NCBI RefSeq assembly: GCF_947499945.1
Contig: NZ_CANMQD010000005.1
Location: 1-64,000 of the forward strand
Source of the DNA: an uncultured Sulfitobacter sp.
GTDB taxonomy: Bacteria > Pseudomonadota > Alphaproteobacteria > Rhodobacterales > Rhodobacteraceae
Direction of reading: 5' to 3'
Length of the DNA stretch: 64,000 bases
Of the stretch, positions 21,201 to 33,200 are shown in pieces. Within the stretch, counting starts at the first letter, position 1. The number at the start of each line of letters is the position of its first letter. Both the position numbers and the translations under genes were made by a program. The notes under the pieces were generated by a model. It had not been told where the DNA came from and made no database searches. It was given only the letters and a program-made list of their open reading frames with translations.

Positions 21201-24200
21201 GGATGCTGCGACATCAAATTGGGATGCATCGGGGCGTAGTGAGCTGATCCTGACGTTCGAAGGCACCGATGACGAAATCGTTCTTCGATATGACAATGAC
21301 CGTAGTGGTGTTGATTGGGTCGAGTTCAGCGATGGCACAGTCCTGAGCCGTGATGAGATGCGAGGACTGGCAGGGAATGTCGGTACTGAAGCTGCAGATG
21401 AGCTTATCGGGACAAGTGACGACGATGCGATTGAGGGCGGGCTTGGCAACGATACGATGCTGGGTGGCGATGGTTATGACACCTATATTATTCGACGTGG
21501 TGATGGCCGTGATGTAATTGACGAAGGCGGCTCTTCCAGTTCTAGCCGTTATGATTACAACACGCTCTACTTGCCAGATCATTCCTCTGCCGAAGTCAAA
21601 GTGGTTCAGCCCTCTCTCGCTTCCAGTCTTGATGTGTATCTTGATCTTGGTGGCGGCCAGTTGGTCATGCTTGAGGCGGCTCTGTCGTCATTCTCTCCTC
21701 GGGTTCGTTCCATTCGCTTTGGCGATGGCACAAACTGGAGCGAGGAGGAAATAGCACGGCGAGTAAATACGGGTTACACGCAAATGCCTCCTGCCGAGGT
21801 CATTGGGTCCAGTGATCGCGACACAATTGAATCAACTTCAGCGTCTGAATTCTTGGACGGTGGTGCAAATAGCGACTTGTACATATTTGAGCGTGGTGAT
21901 GGTCAAGATCGGATCGCCGATTACGTCTCTTCTTATGAGACAAGCACGCTGCGTCTGGCGGGTTATCAGGTGAGCGAAGCTAAATTCTCAATTTCCGAGA
22001 ATGAAGATAGCGACCTCATTCTGGATTTTGAGGGTACGGATGACCGTCTCATAATCGATGGTTCATATCGTACTGTGTTGGACACGGGCCGGCAGACAAT
22101 CAAGACATTCACGTTTGACGATTTGTCGCTAAGCATTGATGAAGTTGTAGAACAATTGATCGCGGATCAAAGCACTACTGGTGATGACAGTATCAAAGCA
22201 ACCACCATGGTTGAAGAAATCACGCCAGGTCTAGGCGACGATACAATCACAGGCGATCTGGACGGCGACATCATTAACTTTACACGCGGTGACGGCCGCG
22301 ACGTGATTGATGCTGATGCATATGATGGCGCTGCTACATTGCGCTTGTTTGGCTATATTGCCGAAGATGTGATTGTCACACGGAGCGGATATTATGAGGA
22401 CAGCTATGTGTTGTCCTTCGTAGGGACCGAAGACAGCATCACCATTCGCGGTGTTGATCGTGAGTATGCCAATCCCCTTGTGGGCATTGAGTTTAACAAT
22501 GGCCTAACGTGGAGCAATAGCGATCTGGAGGCCCGTGCCGTAGATGGGGTTACTTCGCTTGATCTCGCCGCCGCACAAGTTGATGTGGATGAGAGCTCAA
22601 ACATCGCTACCGATGGCAATGATACGATAAACGGTGAAGGTACGAATGATGTGTTTGAGGGGGGGGTGGGTGATGACCTGTATCTGCCCGATGCGCCAAC
22701 TGGACCTGATGATGTGAACACCATCGTCTTTGCACGCGGTGACGGCCACGACCATATGTCTTTTGGGGGTGGTGGGTCAGTCCGTCTGGAACTGACCGAT
22801 ATTGATCCGTCAGATGTCCGGATTATGCTCCATCCTGTAACACCGTTTTTCGGCACAATTGTGGTCGAAGTGATTGGAACAGATGATCGTATTTGGATCG
22901 AAGATGGCGAAGCGGGCCTGACCTCGATTTTGTTTGGTGACGGGACTGAATGGCTGCAAGCGGATGTTGCACAGAACATTGAGGGTTATCCGTCTCCTGC
23001 GGGTGCCGCCAACGAGATTGAAATCGATCCATCGGCAACCATAGTTGATTTACCGACGGGCGACGACAACGTCGTTTACCCTTACGGTCAGGCGTCAGGG
23101 ACACAGACGCTGGATATCGTCTATGAAAAGGGAGATGGTCACGACATAGTCAATATTTTCGATTTTGGTCCGGACAGTCACAATGGGCCACTTCGCGTTG
23201 TCATGTCCGATGTCAGCCATACCGAAATTCAACCATGGCTTAGAAATGAACTCAGCGCATTTGACGAGGGTCAACAGGCGTTGGTTATCGAGTGGGGCAC
23301 GCAAAGCGATAGCGTTACGATCGTTGGTGCCGTAGGCGGATTTGATCAAACAGATGTTAACGAGGTCGAATTCGCAGACGGAACAGTCTTTACTGTTGCT
23401 GCACTTATATCGATGGCCGAACAGGCTGAGATCACCGAACAGCGAAGCCTTACGGAATTCTTTGACTTCACGCGCGACGTTCATACCGGACGTTTTGTTG
23501 TGGAAGCGGAAGAAGGGTTAACGGATCCTGACGGTGGCATTGGTGGACCAATCGGGGAGTTCAATGGTTCCGACGATGGATTTGAAGGATCTGCAGGCGG
23601 GTTTGATGACCCGTTTGGCGACCCATTCGGGAACGGCGTTTCTGGCAATATCGAAGTTACGTTGACAGGTGTGGACATAGCGGACCTGACTGTTTCGGAA
23701 CGCGGCGGACGGTATATCTTAAACGTTGCTGCCCGGCAGTCAGACGGATCAGATGCGGCAGTCATTTGGTTGGGCACCGCGCAGAATTTGACCAATACAA
23801 CGGTTGATTTGGTTGATAGCGGCACGCTACTGGGCGGAGCAGATTTGGCCGCAATGTTGCCGCCGCCACTTGCAACTTCTGGCGATGATGTTCTGGCGGT
23901 TGGGTCAGCAGCAAATCTGCCCGTGATGGTTGCCGGCCTTGAAGGCGATGACATCATCATATCGGAAAGCTCGGACACCGAATTTGTATACCGCCGTGGG
24001 GATGGAAATGATTTCGTCTACGCCGCTACTGATTTCCAATACGGGCCAAGTTCACGACTTACATTGACTGGGATCGAGGCTGAAGATGTCAGCCTTGTTG
24101 TACTGGGTGACGCATTGCTTGTCAGGATCGCGCAAAGCGCGCCTGATGCGGACGATGAAGGCACGATCCGTTTTGACAGCGCCATTGAAATTAATGCTCC

Positions 24201-27200
24201 GATAGGGTTCCAAAGTAAGCTTACAGAGATCAGCTTTGACGATGGCTCTTTCTGGAGCCAGTCCGACATTGTTGCGCAATTCGGAGGAACTGACCCTCAG
24301 GCAAGCTATCTGGGTACAGCAGATAATGACCTGGTATATAAACCTGAAGATGATGGCGTATATGAGTTGGCGGGTGGTGATGATATTATCATCACAGATC
24401 GAACCCAAGATGTTTACGTATACAACAACGGTGACGGCCACGATGTGATCGAGGATGAAGGTCGTGGGGAAACCGATACGCTGCGCCTTACGGATCTTGA
24501 TCTGGATCAGTTGCGGTTCGTTTTTGAGGGCGACGATCTCGTTATCTTGATCGACGAGAATACAACTACGGGTGCGATTACAGGTAGTATTCGGATCATA
24601 GATGCTCAGCGAAACGCGGACTATACGGACAACCGTATTGAGATCTTCGCCTTTTCTGACGGTAGCACAATGGAAGCAGCAGCAATCATGCAGCTTGCTT
24701 TGGATATGGCTGCAACGGATGGCGCTGACTGGATCAAGGGGACCGACCTTGAAGAAGTGTTCGATGGTGGGTTAGGTGATGACACCCTGGAAGGCATGGG
24801 CGCAGATGACCGATATATCTGGCGTCATGGTGACGGCAATGACATCATTCTTGATACCCGTGCATCTTCGGCTGATGGCGGCGGGGACGGTGGCGGACCT
24901 ATTGATGTTGGTAACGTTGAACTGGCAGGCGAAGAAGGGCCTGATGGACCGCTCGGCGGGGACGATGATTTCCCGATTGGGAACGTCGCCCAAGGTAACG
25001 TTCTCGAACTGGAAAATATCACAGAATCGCAGGTCAGTTTTGAGCTGACCGTTGAGGGTTTGGTGGTTCACGTCAGCGAAAGCGACGTTGGGATTGGCAA
25101 TGGCGGTCGATTGGTTGTCGGCGGTATGATTACGGGCCGCGACTTTGGCTATTATGGATCCACTGCTGGCATCGACGCAGTCGTTATGGGCGATGGTACA
25201 ACCATCACGACTGAGGAAATTTTCTCGCGTATTTTGGCAGAGCAGGCAACAGACGGGGACGACTCCCTTGTTGGAAGTGGCGCTAACGATATGCTTGAAG
25301 GTGGGCGTGGTGAAGACCTGCTTGCTGGTGAAAGCGGAAGTGATACTTACATCTGGCGACGTGGAGACGGCAATGACATCATATCTGATGGTAGCGGCTC
25401 TTATCTGGACATAGATGTTCTGCGCCTTGTTGGCGTTAACGCAACGGATGCGCGTCTTGAAATCGGTTTCGAGAACCATCTTGATTTGGTGATTGACGAT
25501 AGCGCTGTTGGTACTGGCGATGGCGCAACACTATTGTTGATGTCTTCGCTCTATGCCAACACATCTAGCGGTATCGAAGAAATAATTTTCGCGGACGGGA
25601 CAACGTGGCTGCGTGAAGACTTTGAACAAATGGCAGCCGCCACGCGCGCGAGTGCGACCCCTGGCGATGACCGCCTGGTAGGGACTTCGGTCTCGGATAC
25701 GATGGAAGGTCTTGAGGGCGAGGACCGCCTGTTGGGCGGCGACGGATCGGATCACTACATCTATACGCGCGGCGACGGTGCAGACGTTATTATTGACGCG
25801 GATGATGACGAGGCCAACACGATCGAAATTCGGGGCTATGACGCTGATGAGGTTACTTTTGATCGTCGTGGCGTAGAAGGTACCGATCTTATCATCCGGC
25901 TGTCACGGGCAGGGGACGAAATCGTCGTAGTTGATGCGCTAAAAGACGGCGTGATGGCGCTGTCGACAATAACGCTGACACAAGGTGATATAGTCTTTGA
26001 TTTGGCGCAGATCACTGCCGTATTGGCCGAAGGCCAGACAACGGATCGGGATGACATTATTATCGGGTCACCTAACGCAGATACGCTCAGCGGTGGTTTG
26101 GGGTCTGATCTTATTTCCGGGGGAGATGGGAGCGATACGTACCTATTTTCCAAAGGGGACGGCGACGATCGAATCTCAGATCAGGGAACTGACTTTGGTG
26201 ATGTATTACGTCTTAATAATCTGACACCTGCTGATCTGGCGTTTGCATTGCGTGCGGGCGCTGACAGTACCGATCTTGCGCTTGTTTTTACGGAAGGTCG
26301 CGACCGCCTCATTCTTGAGGACGCGTTGTTGTCGCCGCCGACGAACTACACTGGTGCAAAAGGTGTGGATCAGATCGTTTGGGGTGACGGCACAATCTGG
26401 GATCGAGCAGAAATGCGTGCGCAGTCTTTGGACTACGCTCAGACTGTGGGCTCAGAGGCCGTCTTGGGTTTTGTTGGTGATGATGTCTTCTCAGGCAGTT
26501 CTGGTAACGACAAGCTGACAGGTCTTGATGGGTCAGATACCTACATCGTCTCACGCGGTGACGGGCACGATACAATTGTTGAAACATCGTCCAGCTTTAC
26601 CTTTGTAGATCGCGTTGAGTTCCCTGATTTTGTGACAAGCGAAGTCGCTGTAACTCGCCTGTTCAAAGGGTCGGAGACGGTTATTCTGTCTTTCGCATCT
26701 GATCCTGATACGAGCTTGACCATCGTGAATGCTCTGACCGATGACGGCGCGGGTGTAGAGGAGTTTGTCTTCTCGGATAATGTGACGTGGGGCATTTCCC
26801 AGCTGTTACAACTGCTTGAGAACAACGCACCGATTGCAACGCCAGATGGCTATTACACTGCAACCGAGGGTGCCCCGCTGACGTTAAGTGCAGCAGAGCT
26901 TTTGCGAAATGATTTTGACGCTGACAACGATGATCTGTCGATTATTGCGGTGGATGGTGGTGCCAATGGCTTTGCGGAATTGGATGCTCAAGGCAATGTT
27001 GTTTTTACCGCTGATGCAGATTTCGTGGGCGCAACCCAGCTGACCTATACTCTGTCAGACGGACGGAACGGGCAAGCGGAGGGTACCGTTGATTTGAGGG
27101 TTCGCCCTGAGGCTGATGCAGTTGATGACAGCGGCTTTATGGTTAACGAAGACGGCATCCTAACGATTGCGGGTGAACGCCTGTTGTCTAACGATGCGCA

Positions 27201-30200
27201 GGGTGATCGCATGATTATCTCGCAGGTCAAAGAGGCAACTAACGGCACTGTGACCCTGAATAGTTCAGGGCAGGTCACGTTCACACCCGATGAAAATTAT
27301 TATGGACCAGCAGGATTTACCTATCTGGCGAACACGCCAGAAGGTGGTGCGGCAGAAGCACGTGTAACGCTTACAGTGACACCAGAGAATGACGCACCTT
27401 TTGCGGTTCGGGATTATGGCTTCCGCACGTTGGAAGATCAGGCGTTCCTTATTGCCACGGGACGTTTGCTTGACAATGATTCCGACATTGACGGAGACCG
27501 CTTGCGGATTGTCGACGTGCAAAGCAGCACTGACCTTGCTGTCACTCTGACCGATGACGGCTATGTGCAGGTCACGCCAACGCTGTATTTCTTTGGGACA
27601 GGTACGTTCACTTATACGGTCGAAGATCCGTCTGGTGCACGTCACTCAAACACGGTTTCGGTATATGTTGAGCCTGTAAACAATGATCCACTGTTAGAGG
27701 CGGATACGGCGACTGTCGCAGAAGATCAGATAATGATTCTGAATACCGTCGATTTGTTGGCCAATGATTTTGATCCGGATGGCGATGCGCTTACAATTAC
27801 GGGTGTATCCAGAATTACGGGTGTGAATGCGATCCTGCTGGAAAATGGTACAATTGAAGTGACGCCATGGGCAAACTTTAACGGCCAAGCGGCGATCAGG
27901 TATTTTGCTAGTGACGGGCAAGGTGGTTCTGGCAGCGCAGATGTGACAATTGATGTTTCGGCAGTAAACGACCGGCCCATTGCTCGGGATGATAGTCATA
28001 AAGACTATGCAACGCTGAGCGGTACAGAGGATACTTATCTCGAGATTCCAATCGCGTTGTTATTGCAAAACGATGTCGATGTGGAAGGACTTGCGCTCAC
28101 GTTCGAGTCTGTATCAGATTCAGATCACGGGACCGTAGAAATTATTGACGATATTATCCGCTTTACACCGGATGAAAATTTCTGGGGTGAGACGCATTTC
28201 AACTATTTGGTAACCGATCCTGAAGGCGCACCAGATGATGCGCGTGTCACACTCTTCTTTAATAATGTAGCTGATGCGCCACCTGTAGCAGGGGACGACG
28301 CGTTCCAGATCTATGAAGATACACAGCTTATTATTGACCCTGCTTGGCTGTTGACGAACGACACAGACATTGACGATGATCCGCTGTCGATCACCGGCTT
28401 CCGGCTACCACGCGCTTTTCACCAGGACGGTCTGAAAGAACTGGAAGGCACGTTAGAGTTCAATGACGATGGCTTCATTGTATATACTCCGGGATTGAAT
28501 CAAACTGACGAATCCGGCTTTTTCTACACTGTAACGGATGGCGTTTCGGGCACCGACCAAGGCTTTGTCGATATCCAAATTATTCCAGTAAACGACCAGC
28601 CGTCTGCGATTGATGATACGGCGACGACCCCGCTTGATGTGCCGATGATTATTCGTATCTCGGACCTGTTGCTCAACGATTATGATGTTGATGAGGAAGA
28701 GGTCAGCTTTGTCGGGATCGACGGAACGGACGTTGGCAGCATCGAAATGAGCGGTTTGTTTGCTGTGCTGCGCGTACCGCAAGGTTTCACAGGGCCCGTC
28801 ACAATTGACTATCGCATCACGGATGCTGAGGGCTTTGAAGATGTTGCACAAATCGTAGTGACCGTTGCAGGCGGCTATGCCCGTATTCTGAATGGCACCA
28901 CCCTTGATGATCTGATTATCGGTAGCCCATTGGGTGAGACCGTAACAGGTGGTGAAGGCAACGATACGATCGAGACCGAGGATGGTGATGACTTTATCTA
29001 CGGTGATCCTGGTGTGGATGTTATCAACGGGGGCACTGGCTTTGACACGATAAGTTATGAAAATTCCAACGGTCGCGTCAGCGTTGATCTGCGCACCCGG
29101 TTGATGAAGGGTGGCGATGCGGAAGGTGACATTATCGATAATGTCGAAGCTGTCATCGGGACTATCCGTAATGATGAAATCTACGGCACTGATAATGACA
29201 ATATGTTGGACGGCCTTGCTGGTCGTGACACAATTGAAGGTCGTGCCGGCGTTGATACGATCTTTGGCCATGAAGGTGATGATGTACTGATTGGTGGTGC
29301 TGATGCGGACATCATTGACGGCGGTGAAGGGTCGGACCTTGCAGACTATAATCTGTCTACCGGTGCTGTGCAGGTTTCTCTGAGTGCCGGCCTTGCATCG
29401 GGTGGCGATGCTCAGGGTGACATTTTAATAAACATCGAACACCTCAAAGGGTCTGAGTTCGGCGACGTGCTGACAGGCGATGCTGGCGCAAATATCCTGA
29501 GCGGCATGGGTGGCGACGATACAATTGATGGTGGTGATGGGGATGATATTCTTATCGGCGGTCGTGGCGCGGACGTAATCCGCGGTGGTGCAGGGATTGA
29601 TATAGCGGCATACACTCTTTCTCAAACAGGTGTGTTGGTTGATCTGGCCGATGGCGCAGCTGGCGGTGGCGATGCTGCAGGCGATATTTTTGATGGAATC
29701 GAGATTGTCCAAGGATCGTTCCATGCAGATACAATTCGTGGGGATGAAGGCGACAACATCTTGCGCGGGAGTGGTGGTGCGGACAGCATTGATGGTCGTG
29801 ATGGCCACGATATTGCGGATTATTCCAACGCAAACTCTGCAATTACTGTTGATCTGGCTACAGGCACAGGTAGCACAGGTGATGCTGCAGGTGATATCCT
29901 TGAAAACGTAGAAGAAATTCGCGGCTCTTTTTGGGATGATACTATTCTGGGCAGTGACGCAGACGAGGTAATGGATGGTTACTGGGGCGATGACAGTCTG
30001 ACGGGCGGTGCAGGTTCTGACGGTTACAGGTTTGGCTATGATAGTGGCAACGACATCGTCATTGAAACGGGCACAGGCCTAGAGACGGACCGCATCTTGT
30101 TGCAAGACGGGATTTTCCCGAAAGATTTGTCCGTCGTCCGCGAAGGCGACGACATGTTGCTAGAGCTGGAACGCGACGAAGGTTTCCTGATCGATACTAT

Positions 30201-33200
30201 GCGGGTCGTGAACCACTTTATAGATGAAGTTCAGGGCATCGAAGAAGTCGTCTTTGCTGACGGCACAATTTGGGACCGTGCAATGCTGGACAGCTTGCAA
30301 CGTCTGGGCCGCTTTAACGCAGCAGATGATGTCTATCGCTTTGCAGTCGAAGATGAAGTAGCGCTGATAAATCCGGCAAGCTTGATCGAAAACGACACCT
30401 CAGCGGAAGCGACAGGGATCGAATTGATTGCTGTTGGCAATGCGCAGTTGGGAACAGTTTTGATCAACGAAGATGGTATGATCGAGTTCTTGGGCGATCA
30501 GGATCACAACGGTGATGCGTTCTTTGAATACACTGTACGCGATCAGTTTGGACGGGAGTCTTCGGCGCGGGTTGAGGTTAATATCTCACCTGTAAACGAT
30601 GCACCAGTTGGCGCGGATGATGGTCCGTTCCAAGGGGTAGAGGACACGCTGTGGCGGATCAGCATTGCTGATCTTCTTGCGAATGATTTTGACGTTGATG
30701 GTGACGATCTTACGATTGATGAGGTGCTGACGCTCTACGACCTTGAGGGGAACAGGATCGATCCACTTTTGGCCGGCCTCCAGAATCTTCCGTATATTAA
30801 TTCAGGGACAAACGCGCGAATTTGGCTAAACAATGGCGCGATTGGGTTTGGAAACCTCGACCCAAACGACAGCTTTGTTGAACTGCAGTTCAAAAAAGAT
30901 CATGTTGGGCCTGCAGGCTTCACTTATATTTTGTCAGATGAGGAGGGCCTCACCTCTACAGGTCAAGTGATCGTCAATATCTCGCCCGTCAATGATGCTC
31001 CCCGAAGTGGCGATGATGAGTATACCATCCGTCTTGGCCTGACAGAGGTTCTTACTGTCTCCGAGCTGATAGCGAATGATTATGACATTGAAGATGATGC
31101 ATTCACCTTTGTAGGATTGGGTGACGCCGTTAACGGGTCAATAGTATTTGACAGTGATACGGGTGTTATACAGTTCACGCCTAATGCTTTGGGTTTGGCA
31201 ACATTTACCTACGATTTGGTGGATGAACGTGGCGCTGTGGGCACCATCACGGTTGAACTGGATGTTATTCCGATCAACGATGCACCTGTCGCACGTGATG
31301 ATAATGGGTTCACCACAATCGAAAACGAAGTACTGTTGATTGATCCAGTTGATTTGCTGGCAAACGACACGGACAATACTGATCCGCTGGATGATGTGAT
31401 TATTCTATCTGCGTTGGACCGCTTTGCCGAAAATGGTCGGGTTGAGCTAAACGACGACGGTATGATCGTCTTCACCCCGCGGACCGATTACAACGGCGAT
31501 GCGGGTTTCCTCTACGAGATCACGGATGGAAATGGCGGGTACGATACTGCTTATGTATCGGTACACATTACCCCGTCGAACAAAGCGCCAGAAGTGCGCG
31601 ACGATCTGGCGTTTGGATACGAAGATGAGGTGATCACCGTCATTCCAGGTGAAATATTCGGGAATGATCTGGATGCAGAAGGGGATGTCATCTTCCTCGA
31701 GACTGTTAGCTTCCTTGGTATTGTCACAAACGATCTGACAAACCGTGCTCCGTTCGAGGCTTCATATACGCTTGATGCGGCAATGTTAGATGGCGCGACA
31801 ATCACCGCCACCCTCTCTGATGGCAGCGCCTTACCTGATGGCTTGGTCTTTGACGCGGCGGTTTTGTCAATTTCGGGTACGCGTACGGACGGCATCACGG
31901 ATGCATTTGATGTCACGCTACGTATTGAGAGTGGGCCAGATAGTTTCGAATACACTACATCTGTTTCACAGGGGGCCGATCTGTCGACCGGATTGTCGCT
32001 GACACCACCGATGGCTGTGTTTGACATCGCCGATGGCGCGTTCTCCATGAACTCGGGCTTTGGCCGTCGATTGCCGCAATGGCTGGAGTTTGATGCAGAG
32101 ACGCTTGAGTTGACGCAAGTCGCGGCGGCACCTGTCGAAGATACAGACCCAATTCGTCTTGAATTACGCTTCACGCCCATGGATGAGACCTTGCAAAACG
32201 GCGAAGTCGAGTTTGGCCGTGACGGGTTCTCGGTCGAAGTGTGGATTGATCCGCAGGCACCTGACCTTGCAGCAGTTAATGCACTGTTCGGCAACGATCC
32301 ACTGTTTGCGGCACAGGGGCTTTATGCGCTACCGTTTGACAATGCGACACTGTCTTCCGAGACAGAGAGCGGTGCAGATCTGCCAGAATGGCTAAGTTTT
32401 GATGCGCAAACTCTGGCCTTTGAAGGCACGCCGCCAGAGGTATTTGTTGGCACGCCGGCTGTGCGGATCGATGCAACAGGCGGTGCTTTGGACTTTGCAT
32501 TGCTTACTGAATTGGCTGTGGATGACACGATCAACCTTACCAGCCTTAATGGCACAACGATCAACAATGGCGGTGACCGCTTTACGCTGATTACACCTGA
32601 CGATTTCTATGGCCACATCGCTGTGCGCTATACGGCTCGTGATGACAAAGATGCGGTATCCGAGGATAGCGGTATTATCGTCATTGATGTGCGCAACACG
32701 CCAGAGGGTCCAAAAGCCGTCGATGACATGTTCGAAATGTTCGAAGGCGGGCAACTGATCATCAACATCGCTGACATTATAGGCAATGATACGGACGAAG
32801 AAGGTAACCCATTGCGGCTTATCGGATTAGACCATGGCGGATCGATCGAAGTCACACGTGGATCTATCAGTCTGATCGACGGGATCGATGCGAGCTTTGA
32901 CATGGCTGCGGCCTCGCCGTTGGTACAAGCAGGATATTCACCTACGCCAAGTGACACGCAATCGGGTGTTGAATGGGCTTACTTCCCACCAGGTGGGGAT
33001 GCACAATCAGGGCTGACTCTTGAGACTATTCAGGAGTTCCTCACCCATGACGCAAACCTGTTCTGCGGGTGCAGCACATGTCAGGATCATATTGAAGAGC
33101 TGCGTTCAGCCATTGAGAAGGCGGAGCTGCAAGGTGTCGGAAGCTTCGAAACTATTGCTGAACTAGCAGAGTTTATCGGCGATGATTACTGGGGCTCAAA

